A DNA stretch of 64,000 nucleotides from NCBI RefSeq assembly GCF_015062915.1, contig NZ_SUTJ01000008.1:23885-87884 (forward strand). Reading direction: 5' to 3'. The number at the start of each line of letters is the position of its first letter. Position 1 is the stretch's first letter. Origin of the DNA: Methanobrevibacter thaueri. GTDB taxonomy: Archaea > Methanobacteriota > Methanobacteria > Methanobacteriales > Methanobacteriaceae. Made by a program: the position numbers and the translations under genes. Shown piece after piece: positions 18,101 through 27,939 of the stretch. Under the pieces are notes generated by a model. That model was given only the letters and a program-made list of their open reading frames with translations. It was not told where the DNA came from and did not search any database.

Positions 18101-21100
18101 TGTTTTCATTACCTGTAGCGGTGTTGTTTTCAATTACGGAATTTTCAATATTGATTGTTGCTCCTTTAGCAAGACCTGAACCTGAATAGATTGCTCCACC
18201 AACTTTAGCGGTGTTGTTTGCAATAGTTGAGTTAATGATAGTCAAGTAACCAACATTGTAAATTGCTCCACCGTTATTTTCACCTGCTGTTGAATTAGCT
18301 AATGTACAGTTAATCAAGGTTAAATAGTTAGAGTTTCCGAGTAATGCACCGCTTTCAACCGCATTGTAACCGTTAATCATTATTAAGTTTTTAAGAACAA
18401 CTTTTGCATCTTCACCGACGTAAAGGATTCTATTGCTGTTGTCTGCATCGATTACAACTTTTCCTTCACCTGTAATGTTTAAGTTGTTGGAAATGATTCC
18501 TAAGTCACCGGTTTTATAGGTTCCTTCTAAAAGAACGATTTGACCTTTTTTAGCGATTTCTACTGCATGAGCCAATGTTTTAACAGGAGCATCAATAGAT
18601 CCTTCGTTTGCATCGTCACCTTCAGGTGATACATAGATTACATCAGGAATATCACTGATGAGTACAGTGAACTGAGGAACTCCGCCTAATGAGACGAGAA
18701 TTTCCTTATCTGCTTCATCTACAGTGTATTTGAAAGTGATTTCTTTGCCTTTGCTTAAAACAACTTCGTTTAATTTACCTGAATCAGAAGTGAAACTCAC
18801 TTCAACACCGTCTGGAATTTCATTTGAAAATACTGCGGTGATTGTGATTTCATCGCCTGCAACAGCATCTTTAGGGTCAACAGTCACATCTAATGTGATT
18901 TTACTGTCTTCACTAATGTCGATGTTTGCTTTTGTATTATTACCCCAGTAGTTGTTGTTTGCGGTAATGACTGTGGTTGCTTTTTCTTTCTTGTCTAATG
19001 CATATTTGTCGTCACCTTCTTTGCTGATGATGATTGAATTTACAATATCGAATGTACCTTGATCGGTATTCACATAGATTGCAGAACCAGCATCTCCAGC
19101 AGTGTTGTTAATGAATACACAGTTGTCAATGCTCATTGTGGATTTCGGATCATCCATAGTTTGATAAATCGCTCCACCTTGACCTTTAACATATTCTCCA
19201 CTGTTAGCCTGGTTGTTGGTGAAAGTGGAATCCTTGATTGTTGTTGGAGTTCTTCCGGCAAATATTGCACCAGCAGTACCTTCAACTGCAATATTGTTGT
19301 CAAAAGTACAGTTAGTTACTTCCAAGGTTCCTTTAGTTGCAGAGGAAGCTCTGGTTGCATAGATTGCACCTGCTGATTTAGCCTTGTTATTTCTGAATAC
19401 TGTGTTTTCAATTACAGTATCAGCAGAAGCTGAATAAACGATACCGTTTGTATTTGATAATGAGGTCATGTCATTTCCAATGAATTCAGAATTATTGATT
19501 AATAAGTCTGTTTCGGATTGTGATGCAACAACTCCTCTTTTTGCAACATTTTCAGAGAAGTCACAGTTATCAATAACCATTGTACCTTTTCTATTGTTAA
19601 TAATGTTTCCACTGGAACCGGTAGCTTGGTTTGAATAGATGTTACAGTTGACTATTGTTGAATTTCCGTCATTTAAAAGCACTGAACCGAAAGCTGATTT
19701 TGCATTTGTAAATGCGATATTGGTTAGATTAAGGTTTGCTGTGTTTTCAAAGATTCTTAAGGAATTTCCGTCAATGACTACATTTCCTTGACCTGAAATA
19801 TCTAAATCCTTATTAACTACCAATGTTTCGGTGATTACATAATTACCGTTCAGGATTACGATTTTACCTTTCTCAGCAATTTCCATAGCGTGTTTGATTG
19901 TTGCTACAGGAGCATCCCTTGAACCGATGTTGCTGTCATCACCGGTCATGGATACATAAATCACTTCCAATACGATAGGTTCTTCCACAGTCACGGCAGT
20001 GGTATTCACTGCATCAGTAGATGTGATTGTTACGTTGTTCACTCCACCGTCGGTTGCTGTGAATATGAATTTAGCAACATTGTTTTCGGTTGTTGCCTTA
20101 TCCTTGTCCAATTCGCCGTAAACTGCACTTGCTTTTACTTCAACTTCAGGGATTGAATCAGCCAATGCCTGTTTGTTTACATCATGAGTGAAATCAACAG
20201 TGAATTCAGCTTTATCTCCAACTTTTAATGCGTCTGCGGTCAAGTTGTTTGAGACGGTCATTACAACCCAATTGGATGAGTCAACGTCAGCGCATGGAGT
20301 GTCATCTCCCCAGTCATCCTCATAGCTGCCTACACCTGTTAAAGAACTAGGGTCATCATTGGTTCCCCACCAGTTGTATTGAGCATTAACGACATTGTCC
20401 TCACCGTCATTGTAAATCACGTATTTTGTACCGTTGGTTAAAAGTACACAGTAGTTTACGGAGAGTTTGTTTCCATTGTAGATTGCATCACCATAATATC
20501 CGCTGCTGGTTACTGTGTTGTTGATGAATACTGATTTGGTTACAGTAGCATCTCCACGGAAACCAACATAGATTGCTCCACCGTCCCTTAATGCTTTATT
20601 GTTGATGAAATTGGATTCGGTAACAGTCAATGTTGAACTTGCACGAATAGCTCCACCGTAAGAAACAGTGTTTGTGTTGTTTATGAAATCTGAGCCTTTT
20701 ACATCAATTACTGTATCTGATGAACCGATCAATACACCTTGTCTTGCAACGTTATTGGTGAATTTTGAGTTTTCAACAATTAAATTGACTTTTCCGGAGG
20801 ATGTAATGTATACAATTCCATAATCAGATGAAGAACCGGTTACGGTGTTGTTGTCAAATGTGGAATCGGTAATTGTAATGTCATAGTTTCCGGAACTTTT
20901 TATTACATCACCACAGGTGTTGTTTGCAAATTTGGATTTGCTTACAGTCAATTTACCGTTGTTTGTGATGAGGTTTCCACTAGTTGGATTAGCGATTACA
21001 TTTACATTTTCCAAAATCAGTTCTTTTGCGTAGCTGTAAACTACGCTGCCGTAATAAGCATTTCCACCGGTTAATGTTAAATTGATTAATGTCAATTTGG

Positions 21101-23945
21101 CAACGTTAGCGGAAGATGCTACATTGAATAATCTTCCTTGTCCTTCTCCATTAAGTACAACGTTTCCAACACCGGTAACTTTTAAGTCCTTGGTGACTTC
21201 ATAATTTGTGCCTATGTATGTACCTGCATTTACGATGATTTCACCGGATCCTCCATTAATGGATGCAAGTTCAATAGCCTTTGAGATGCTTGCAACAGGA
21301 TATTGTTCGGAACCGTTGTTGTTGTCATTACCTTCGGTTGACACGTAGATGATGCCGTAGTATGGTTCAACACCTTTTGCAAGTTTAATGTCCACATTAG
21401 CTTCGCCACATGTTGCCTTAATAAGGGCAGTGTTGCCGGCGGATGTGAAGATTACATCTTGGGTTTTTCCGTTTTTAACGACTACTTCATCCTGTGAGAA
21501 TGTACCGTTTTGGGAAGTGAGTTTGACAGTGTATGAATCGATTGGGATAACTCCACCGGTCAATTCCTGAATCTCGCCTGATGTTGTGTTTACATGGTTA
21601 AAGTCTATTGTCAATTTCACTTGGTCTCCTGAAATCACTTCAGTTGCGTTTGCAACGACATTCATGATTACCCAGGAGTCAATAGTTATGTTTTTACCTT
21701 CGACCTTTGAGCTTGGGTCATTTGTTCCCCACCAGTTATTGTTTGCAATTACGACACCTTGGCCATAAACAGCATCATAACCTGTAGCTGTACGTGTTTC
21801 GATTGATAAGTCATTAATCAATGATGAGTGTGAAATTTCAATCAAATTCATGTCAGCATAGATTGCAGGTAAAGTCTGACCGTTTCCATTGTTGTTTTCT
21901 ATTACACAGTTGGTAATAGTTGTTTTTGTTACACTACCTGAAACAGGAGTTGTACTTATTGCAACACCCTTTCCGCCAGCAGTGTTGTTTGAAATTACAC
22001 AGTTGTCAATGGTTGTGGTTGCATTGTATAAGTATATTGCACCAGGTGCGTTAGCTGCAGTGTTTTCAATGAATTTAGAATCTATAATGTTTACATTTGC
22101 AGCTCTTAAATATGCTGCAGCACCATTGTTTGCTTTGTTACCTTTGAATATTGAATTTGAAATATCAACAGTCAATCCGTCAGCCTGGGATGAAGTTGCA
22201 ATGGTGATTGCTCCCCAGGAACCGCTGTCAATATTATAGAATTTGGAATCCTTAACTGTCAATTTACCTTTAGCGGTTGCAACATAGAATGCTCCACCTC
22301 TTGAAGTGGAATTGATATCTGTAAATGTACAGTTATTGATTAAAATGTTTATATCAACGTATGAACCCGCATTTATAGCTCCACCGTATCTTGGATTGTT
22401 GTTTGTAAATACGATGTTGGTGAAATTTGCAACTCCACCATCCATTACAAAAATACTGGTTGAGCTTGCCTGTCCGTCGATAACAACATTACCGTCACCG
22501 ATAATGCTGATTGGTTTGGAATTGTTGAGTTCAATTCCGCTTTCCTTGTATACTCCTTCCTTGATTACAAGATAACCTGATCCTGCATTTGCAAGTTCGA
22601 CACCTTTAGCGATTGTTAAGACAGGACTGTCTTCAGAACCGTTATTATCATCACTACCGTCAGTTGCAACATAAATTGTTCCTTCAGGATATTTAGGTTC
22701 AGGACCATCATTCAATCCAGGAATGATTACATCAACAGCTTCACCGGTATTCAATTCATAAGCACCGTTGTTCTCCACAATCCAAGTTGATGCTGTAACA
22801 CCATCAGGTAGGGAATTGGATCCCCAATAGTTTGCATCTAAATTGTAGGAACCTGAAGAAGGATGGTTAACTCCCAAATTGACTGTGTTGTTCTGGATGT
22901 TATTGTAATTTAAAGTAAAAGATGATGTTGCAGAATTGGAAGCTACAATGTATTTAGGTCCAGAATTGTTTGCAATCATGCTTGATTCTATATTTACAGT
23001 TTTACCTCCTGTAGATATAAAGAATAATGAATTGTAATCATTGCCTTCTGAAAGAACATTGTTAACAAATCTGGAATTTTTTATTTCCATATTTCCTTTA
23101 GCAGTGATAAGTGCCCTTCCTTTACCGTTACCTTGGAAATTGCTAATTGTCACATTATCCACTACAACAGTACCGGCACTTTTCTCACAGTACAAAACAC
23201 CCAATATATAAGATCCAGTATTTGCACTGGATATTCCTGAATTGTCAATGATGGAATTCTTCAATACATATTCAGTATTTGCACTGCCTCCAAAGTCAAT
23301 TGCACTAGAATAAGAACCAGTTGATGATTTTGTGCCTAAAAACTTACATTGGTCAACAACCACACTTCCAGAGGTAAATATGCGCAATGCACCATATCTA
23401 GATTCACAGTTGTCAAATGTACAATTTGCTATAATGACATCATCGTTTCCACCAATGAATATTGGAGTTCTAGCACCAGTCATTGAGATGTCTTTAAAAA
23501 CCAAATTGTTGAAAACCAATGTGCAAGAACCTGATCCTGTTGTATAAAACAAGTCATTATCTCCGGATTTAATGATTACACCATCAGGAGATTCACCGGT
23601 AAAAGTCAATTTCTTTGTACCGATGTCAATCTTAGAGGTTTCAGTATATTCTCCGTTCTTAATAAAAATAGTTTCCCCACCAGTGGCTGCGCCAACAGCG
23701 GCGGAAATTGTTTGATACTCGCCACTACCACCTGCATCAACGGTGATAATGTCTCCCTCAGCACTTAACTTGTCCTGACTGTCCGAAACGCTTAGCTCTT
23801 CATTGACGACTTCGTCAATGTCTCCCCCCGTATCGGTTGCTGTCAAGTTTTCGTCAAGTGGTTCAGCTGCACTTGCGGTTGTGACTATGCAGAGCATCGC
23901 CAGCACCAAAAGCGCACATATAAAAAGACTTTTATCTATCTTCAT
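15150..23945 (-). CDS. Giant adhesin-like protein (2931 aa) with repeated beta-helix modules and lysine-rich Ig-like C-terminus
   Basis: Signal peptide MKIDKSLFICALLVLAMLCIVTTASA; repeated IYVS.(E)G(D/N)D.N.GS...PV.(T/S)I..A.E.A module starts; many GGAIY motifs; C-terminal KGKKVTLKIKGKKIKAKTNKKGVAAFKL. Confidence 0.92.
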   Translation of the reverse strand: MKIDKSLFICALLVLAMLCIVTTASAAEPLDENLTATDTGGDIDEVVNEELSVSDSQDKLSAEGDIITVDAGGSGEYQTISAAVGAATGGETIFIKNGEYTETSKIDIGTKKLTFTGESPDGVIIKSGDNDLFYTTGSGSCTLVFNNLVFKDISMTGARTPIFIGGNDDVIIANCTFDNCESRYGALRIFTSGSVVVDQCKFLGTKSSTGSYSSAIDFGGSANTEYVLKNSIIDNSGISSANTGSYILGVLYCEKSAGTVVVDNVTISNFQGNGKGRALITAKGNMEIKNSRFVNNVLSEGNDYNSLFFISTGGKTVNIESSMIANNSGPKYIVASNSATSSFTLNYNNIQNNTVNLGVNHPSSGSYNLDANYWGSNSLPDGVTASTWIVENNGAYELNTGEAVDVIIPGLNDGPEPKYPEGTIYVATDGSDDNNGSEDSPVLTIAKGVELANAGSGYLVIKEGVYKESGIELNNSKPISIIGDGNVVIDGQASSTSIFVMDGGVANFTNIVFTNNNPRYGGAINAGSYVDINILINNCTFTDINSTSRGGAFYVATAKGKLTVKDSKFYNIDSGSWGAITIATSSQADGLTVDISNSIFKGNKANNGAAAYLRAANVNIIDSKFIENTAANAPGAIYLYNATTTIDNCVISNNTAGGKGVAISTTPVSGSVTKTTITNCVIENNNGNGQTLPAIYADMNLIEISHSSLINDLSIETRTATGYDAVYGQGVVIANNNWWGTNDPSSKVEGKNITIDSWVIMNVVANATEVISGDQVKLTIDFNHVNTTSGEIQELTGGVIPIDSYTVKLTSQNGTFSQDEVVVKNGKTQDVIFTSAGNTALIKATCGEANVDIKLAKGVEPYYGIIYVSTEGNDNNNGSEQYPVASISKAIELASINGGSGEIIVNAGTYIGTNYEVTKDLKVTGVGNVVLNGEGQGRLFNVASSANVAKLTLINLTLTGGNAYYGSVVYSYAKELILENVNVIANPTSGNLITNNGKLTVSKSKFANNTCGDVIKSSGNYDITITDSTFDNNTVTGSSSDYGIVYITSSGKVNLIVENSKFTNNVARQGVLIGSSDTVIDVKGSDFINNTNTVSYGGAIRASSTLTVTESNFINNKALRDGGAIYVGFRGDATVTKSVFINNTVTSSGYYGDAIYNGNKLSVNYCVLLTNGTKYVIYNDGEDNVVNAQYNWWGTNDDPSSLTGVGSYEDDWGDDTPCADVDSSNWVVMTVSNNLTADALKVGDKAEFTVDFTHDVNKQALADSIPEVEVKASAVYGELDKDKATTENNVAKFIFTATDGGVNNVTITSTDAVNTTAVTVEEPIVLEVIYVSMTGDDSNIGSRDAPVATIKHAMEIAEKGKIVILNGNYVITETLVVNKDLDISGQGNVVIDGNSLRIFENTANLNLTNIAFTNAKSAFGSVLLNDGNSTIVNCNIYSNQATGSSGNIINNRKGTMVIDNCDFSENVAKRGVVASQSETDLLINNSEFIGNDMTSLSNTNGIVYSASADTVIENTVFRNNKAKSAGAIYATRASSATKGTLEVTNCTFDNNIAVEGTAGAIFAGRTPTTIKDSTFTNNQANSGEYVKGQGGAIYQTMDDPKSTMSIDNCVFINNTAGDAGSAIYVNTDQGTFDIVNSIIISKEGDDKYALDKKEKATTVITANNNYWGNNTKANIDISEDSKITLDVTVDPKDAVAGDEITITAVFSNEIPDGVEVSFTSDSGKLNEVVLSKGKEITFKYTVDEADKEILVSLGGVPQFTVLISDIPDVIYVSPEGDDANEGSIDAPVKTLAHAVEIAKKGQIVLLEGTYKTGDLGIISNNLNITGEGKVVIDADNSNRILYVGEDAKVVLKNLIMINGYNAVESGALLGNSNYLTLINCTLANSTAGENNGGAIYNVGYLTIINSTIANNTAKVGGAIYSGSGLAKGATINIENSVIENNTATGNENNGGGAIFAQQIAGMTIDNTTFKDNKALTTSSGGAIFISHSEADMKITNSEFIANHANGQDGTGGGAIYMVGTSNYERKGKLTVSDTLFEDNTADANGGAIYSRATTVNVEKSVFINNNDANNISVYGYATEQINPSITANKNWWGTNADPSAFVGGNNKYKPTLNNWAVLTIKNDTEIKDGNTVKLTVAIDSYTDGETVQALDSPVNVEIPVTISTNKGDIEGVLSNGEFTYDLDATGIKYISAKVGGDEEVLFVNTVPTTIAMEDITAAKGDAVEYTITVTSDDGTVVSKGEVELYFGEDLIATIPIVDGTAKESILISKDIGTYDIIAKFIDTTEQFGASEATKTLTVTGINNIVTPETIGNFFDENGVMKANVPFDELIFQGEFKDLGTLTINKAIKITGDGALFNNTALYIKADNVAVKNIEFVADKEFDNNAVIYVEGKNNIIENNTIDYDAPAGESYAVYVDGSDGTKLIENDIFYDGKLGEATRTMAIYAIDSDNMVVSDNYVEASVPSTDVGYGPAPDYAPVVLSAGIEFENCKNLTFEDNTVTVDYNETAGYTDTLYGLRVAGCDDANIAGNDIELNGHQYAYGVEVSGKNITLEDNTIDVTSDDHYAAGVSVQGKTTATFNGNDITAESEDVGYGIYADNWGIHDTSLEIVDNTIEVDSNTAYGLSLVANETEITDNEITVNGNYTIGIGVKNANATIKSNAINANGTNVGKSADDYPMVNPIETLGIYADNSNVTIENNNITSTGNKTISLNGCNGSIVNNKLIANGKRGDATIALNNSDVKVDNNKSSEDPVTPTKDVIKVVASNAKVDYGFKYKVRATINGKSVGAGKVVTLKIAGKTLKAKTDKNGYAQFTLKVKPKKYTAKVTYNKVTKTVKVTVKNVIKAKNKKIKKSARKVKIKVTLKTSKKKPIKGKKVTLKIKGKKIKAKTNKKGVAAFKLKKNVLKKLKVGKKYKYKVIYGKDVVKKTLKVKR

Positions 23946-24143
23946 TCAACCACGTCGTTAAATATTTTTGATATAAAGTTAATTAATAAGATTTCAACTT
24001 TACATTAATATTTATTATAATATATAGTATATAAAATTTAAAATTAATTTGAATAAATATAAAATATATTTAAATTACATTTGATAAAAAAATAAAATTA
24101 AAATGAATAATGATTATTACTTATTAAAAACAAAACTATAATC

Positions 24144-25088
24144 ATGAATATCTTAGTGATTGGTGCCGGAGCGGTTGGAATAGGGCTTGCAGCATCCCTC
24201 GCTTCACAAGGTGAAAACGTTTCAATCTATGCACGTGGCGAAACCGCAAGGGCAATAAGGGAAAATGGAATCAGAAGAGTTGGACTGTTTGAACACATAA
24301 AAATAGAAAATTTACCAGTATATGATGACTACAATGATATACCTGAAAACACTTTCGACTACATCATCATAGCATCAAAGACAACCGCTAACGAGGACAT
24401 ATCAGACAACCTTAACAATCAAAAGGACATATTAAAAGAAAGCGGAAAGATTCTAATCGTTCAAAATGGCTTTGGAAACGACGAGCCATACCTGAGATAC
24501 TTCCCCAAAAAGCAAGTATATTGTGCAAGGATAATCACCGGATTTGCAAGACCTGAAAGACACATCAGCGAAGTGACCGTCTACACGGAACCGATGCAAT
24601 TGGGATCCCTTCAAAACCAGGACACCAGATGCCTGCAGGAAATTGCAGATTTAATCACAGCATCCGGAATCAAATGCGAAGTCACCGACGAGGTCGACAA
24701 GTACCTGTGGGCGAAGATGCTTTACAACTGCGCATTAAATCCACTAGGAGCAATCTTGAATAAGACATACGGCGAGCTCACTGAAAACCCCTACACTCTA
24801 GACATCATGAACAGCATCATTGATGAGATATTCGAGGTAATAAAAGCCTCCCCATATGAGACATTTTGGGCGAATGCAGATGAGTACAGGGATGTTTTCT
24901 ACTCAAAGCTTGTCCCCGACACATATAATCACTACTCATCAACCCATCATGACCTTCAAAACAGGAAAAGAACAGAGATTGATTCACTCAACGGTAAAGT
25001 CATTCAACTAGGTGAGGCCAATAATGTTAACGTAAAAACTAATAAATTTATATATAACCTAATTAAAGCTATTGAAAACTCATTCTAA
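24144..25088 (+). CDS. panE: Ketopantoate reductase family protein (2-dehydropantoate 2-reductase)
   Basis: MNILVIGAGAVGIGLAASLASQGENVSIYAR; KYLWAKMLYNCALNPLGAIL. Confidence 0.85.
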   Translation: MNILVIGAGAVGIGLAASLASQGENVSIYARGETARAIRENGIRRVGLFEHIKIENLPVYDDYNDIPENTFDYIIIASKTTANEDISDNLNNQKDILKESGKILIVQNGFGNDEPYLRYFPKKQVYCARIITGFARPERHISEVTVYTEPMQLGSLQNQDTRCLQEIADLITASGIKCEVTDEVDKYLWAKMLYNCALNPLGAILNKTYGELTENPYTLDIMNSIIDEIFEVIKASPYETFWANADEYRDVFYSKLVPDTYNHYSSTHHDLQNRKRTEIDSLNGKVIQLGEANNVNVKTNKFIYNLIKAIENSF

Positions 25089-25126
25089 AAAACTAAAACT
25101 TTATATATGTTGAAAGTTAAAATAGT

Positions 25127-25245
25127 ATTGTTCATATTGTTATGTACTATTTTTTTATAATATGAACAATGGTGATGGTTGAAATGAGCATTCGCTTGTA
25201 TTCCTTTAGTGGTGTTTAGGAAGAGAATGTTCATTTGTTTTTAAA
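25127..25245 (+). ncRNA. Candidate structured small RNA or leader (two hairpins plus U-tract)
   Basis: Perfect 12-bp inverted repeat attgttcatatt/aatatgaacaat (25127-25138/25159-25170); second stem aaatgagcattc/gaatgttcattt (25182-25193/25225-25236) enclosing ttcct/aggaa; upstream tttatatat TATA-like box; T-run after the second stem. Confidence 0.4.
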
Positions 25246-25284
25246 AAGAATTTCTTATTTTTATAAAATTATTAATGTGATACT

Positions 25285-25773
25285 ATGAGTGAACTTAAAG
25301 AATTAGTAGAAAAATTTATAGAACTTGACGATGACTTAAACGAAAAGATTGAAAACGCTTTAGATGATTCAGAAGAACTTCCTGAAGGATTTGAGGAAGA
25401 ACACCAAGACCAAATCGAAGAGATGGGTGAAATCTACCACAACATCGAACACAAGGTATTTGGCGAAGAATTCATTATCGTATTCAACAGCAATGAAGAT
25501 GAAAAAGAAGTTGTTGCATTAATTGTAAGCGATGAAGACGAGGAACACGAAGAGTTCGTAATACCAGTATTCACCGACCAAGGAGAAGCTGACGCAGGCA
25601 TTGAACAGTTCAAAGAAGAGTTCGGCGACATTGAATTTGAATGTGAAACCAAAACAGGTGAAGAAATCATTGCAGATCATCATGAGGATGAAGATTTCAT
25701 TGGACTTGCTATCAACGCACCACAATGGGATTTTGTAATCGCTCATGAAGACGTTCACGAATGCTGTGACTAG
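25285..25773 (+). CDS. SseB-like acidic protein, paralog 1
   Basis: EEFVIPVFTDQGEADAGIEQFKEEFG ... DEDFIGLAINAPQWDFVI, motif shared with neighbours. Confidence 0.6.
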   Translation: MSELKELVEKFIELDDDLNEKIENALDDSEELPEGFEEEHQDQIEEMGEIYHNIEHKVFGEEFIIVFNSNEDEKEVVALIVSDEDEEHEEFVIPVFTDQGEADAGIEQFKEEFGDIEFECETKTGEEIIADHHEDEDFIGLAINAPQWDFVIAHEDVHECCD

Positions 25774-25774
25774 T

Positions 25775-26218
25775 ATGAATCCTAAAGACTACGAAGATTA
25801 TCAAAAAAACAATGTTAAGGCTGCCAAAAGCCAATTGAAAGAGTATATTCAGATATACGCTGACATGGTCAAGAAGCTTAAAAGCGAGGATGCAGTTGAG
25901 CTTGAAGCTGTCAAGAAAAACATTAAGGACACTTATCCAACTGAAATCTACTTCACACTTGTCGATGAAGCTGAAAAACCAGTTAAATTGACAATTACAG
26001 AAGCAAGCAGGGAATATGTCATTCCGGTTTTCACTGACATGCGCGAATATGCAATAGGCAGTGCCAAAATCTCTAAATTGTTCCTTGACAAGTTGGACTT
26101 GAAGGTAATAAGTCCTGATGATATTGCCGAATTGGCCGAAAACGACGAATATTTTGAAGGTTTCGTGATTAATCCACACTCCCAGAACTTCAACATGAGC
26201 AGGGACGGTGATTTCTGA
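25775..26218 (+). CDS. SseB-like protein, paralog 2
   Basis: SREYVIPVFTDMREYAIGSAKI ... DEYFEGFVINPHSQNFNM. ORF track starts at 25745; the ATG just after the upstream stop (25775) is preferred. Confidence 0.6.
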   Translation: MNPKDYEDYQKNNVKAAKSQLKEYIQIYADMVKKLKSEDAVELEAVKKNIKDTYPTEIYFTLVDEAEKPVKLTITEASREYVIPVFTDMREYAIGSAKISKLFLDKLDLKVISPDDIAELAENDEYFEGFVINPHSQNFNMSRDGDF

Positions 26219-26484
26219 TGTATGTCTGCCCTACAATCGGTGAGGATCATGAAAAGGATTTTCTTGTTACCGGTAGCCTTGATGACTTTAAAATAATAGT
26301 ATTCCCAAGCCTTGAAGAATACGAAAAAGGCTTTGAATATCTTGAATTGGCTGACTATAAGCCTACTGAAGTTTCCGATGAGCTCTTTAAAGAATTAGCT
26401 AAAAATGATGATGCATTCAGTGGTCTGATTTTAAATATACATTCTGAAAATAAAATAATTACAAAAGAAGAATTACTCATCTAA
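26218..26484 (+). CDS. SseB-like protein, short paralog 3
   Basis: DDFKIIVFPSLEEYEKGFEYLEL ... DDAFSGLILNIHSENKII; TGATG overlap with the preceding gene. Confidence 0.5.
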   Translation: MYVCPTIGEDHEKDFLVTGSLDDFKIIVFPSLEEYEKGFEYLELADYKPTEVSDELFKELAKNDDAFSGLILNIHSENKIITKEELLI

Positions 26485-26745
26485 TTCTTCTTCATCTATT
26501 TCTTCTACATTACCGCTTTGATAATACTTGTACCTATATGACATCTTAAACCCTTCAATAACCTCTCTTTTAGGTCTTCTTCTAGGTTTGATGTTAGGTC
26601 CGTTCATTTCCTTAAATTTTTCCTGGTGAGGTTTTGCCTTGTTCTTGTTTTCACGGTAATATTGGGAAACCCTATGTCTGGAATGTGGTGCCTTATACAT
26701 TCTCTTTCTGAGTAATCGTCTTGATGATGTTACTCTTCTTATCAC
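26473..26745 (-). CDS. Hypothetical basic protein
   Basis: 90 aa, Arg/Lys-rich N-terminus and acidic C-terminus; well-formed ORF directly upstream of the next minus-strand gene's 3' end. Confidence 0.55.
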   Translation of the reverse strand: MIRRVTSSRRLLRKRMYKAPHSRHRVSQYYRENKNKAKPHQEKFKEMNGPNIKPRRRPKREVIEGFKMSYRYKYYQSGNVEEIDEEELDE

Positions 26746-26754
26746 TTAAATCAC

Positions 26755-26949
26755 TTATCTTCTTCTGTTTAAGTTTTTGGTTGCGGATTTATCTAATGTA
26801 GCTTGAATCTCATCAATTCTTTCAACTACAACTTTAATAGCTTGTTCTCCTTGACGGGTTGGGTTGATACCTTGTTCCACTAGGAGTGCATCCCTGATGT
26901 CTCTTAATCTGTCAATTGAATCGATTTTCATTATTGTACTGTAAAACAT
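26755..26949 (-). CDS. Hypothetical small protein
   Basis: 64 aa (MKIDSIDRLRDIRDALLVEQGINPTRQGEQAIKVVVERIDEIQATLDKS); true start may be the internal MKID; appears to be in an operon with 26473-26745. Confidence 0.6.
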   Translation of the reverse strand: MFYSTIMKIDSIDRLRDIRDALLVEQGINPTRQGEQAIKVVVERIDEIQATLDKSATKNLNRRR

Positions 26950-27004
26950 TAAAATTTCCTCCAGTATATAATATAAATTTTAGATTACCTAATAAAAATA
27001 TTTT

Positions 27005-27919
27005 ATGTTTAACGACAAATTATTAAACATGTTTGAAAAACAGCAAGTAATCTATTTGGCAGGAGGATGCTTTTGGGGTGTTGAAGCTTTCATTTCCAGA
27101 CTCAAGGGTGTGAATTCCACTGAAGTTGGATACGCTAACGGCAATGACCTTGCACCAACATATGAAAAGGTGTGCAGTGGCAAAACCGGTCATGCTGAAA
27201 CCGTTAAGGCAACTTACAATCCGAAAATCATTGCTTTAGATGAAATTTTAGAGAGTTTCTTTAAGATTATTGATCCACACACCAGAAATCGCCAAGGCCC
27301 TGACATAGGGACACAGTACAGGACAGGAATCTATTGGCAAGAGGCATCCCAACGAGACACTGTCATCAAATTCCTGAGGAAAAAACAGAAGGAATCCTCT
27401 GAAAGGATTGTTGTTGAGGCGCATGAAATATCTAATTTCTATCCTGCCGAAGAATATCATCAGAAGTACCTTGAGAAAAACCCGCAGGGCTATTGTCATG
27501 TTGATTTAAATTTAATAGATGATGAAGAATTCGACCACTTAACCAAGGAAGAGTATGAAATAACACAGCTTTCTTTAACAGAAACACCCTTCAGTGGCAA
27601 GTATGATGACTTTTTTGAAGATGGTGTGTATGTGGATGTTGTAAATGGCGAGGTTTTGTTCTCTTCTGATGACAAGTTTGACTCAAGATGCGGATGGCCG
27701 GCATTTTCAAAGCCCATCAGTGAAGATGCAATCACAAAGCACAGGGACTTCTCACATGGAACAACACGCATAGAGGTCAGAAGCGCCAAGGCAAACTCAC
27801 ACTTGGGACATCTTTTCCATGACGGTCCTGGAGGCTCACCCAGATACTGCATAAACTCGGCTACATTGAGATTCATACCAAAACAGGAATTTGATAAACT
27901 TCAAAAAGATAAATATTAA
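27005..27919 (+). CDS. msrAB: Fused peptide-methionine (S)-S-oxide / (R)-S-oxide reductase MsrAB
   Basis: Msr[11 protein letters not shown] and [21 protein letters not shown]; Msr[15 protein letters not shown] and RVEVRS-like [21 protein letters not shown]...[13 protein letters not shown]. Confidence 0.95.
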   Translation: MFNDKLLNMFEKQQVIYLAGGCFWGVEAFISRLKGVNSTEVGYANGNDLAPTYEKVCSGKTGHAETVKATYNPKIIALDEILESFFKIIDPHTRNRQGPDIGTQYRTGIYWQEASQRDTVIKFLRKKQKESSERIVVEAHEISNFYPAEEYHQKYLEKNPQGYCHVDLNLIDDEEFDHLTKEEYEITQLSLTETPFSGKYDDFFEDGVYVDVVNGEVLFSSDDKFDSRCGWPAFSKPISEDAITKHRDFSHGTTRIEVRSAKANSHLGHLFHDGPGGSPRYCINSATLRFIPKQEFDKLQKDKY

Positions 27920-27939
27920 AAAATACAAATAGTGATACG

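Noticed and set aside
15208-23547. Many plus-strand ORFs antisense to the giant adhesin (e.g. 19059-19376, 21889-22239)
   Set aside because: They mirror the repetitive, stop-poor composition of the long minus-strand coding sequence and show no independent protein motifs.
15150-23945. Repeated tracts in the adhesin considered as a CRISPR array or tandem DNA repeat
   Set aside because: The recurring short motifs (gctccacc/attgctcc etc.) are codons for GGAIY-type beta-helix repeats, unevenly spaced and in frame; no CRISPR-like repeat-spacer periodicity.
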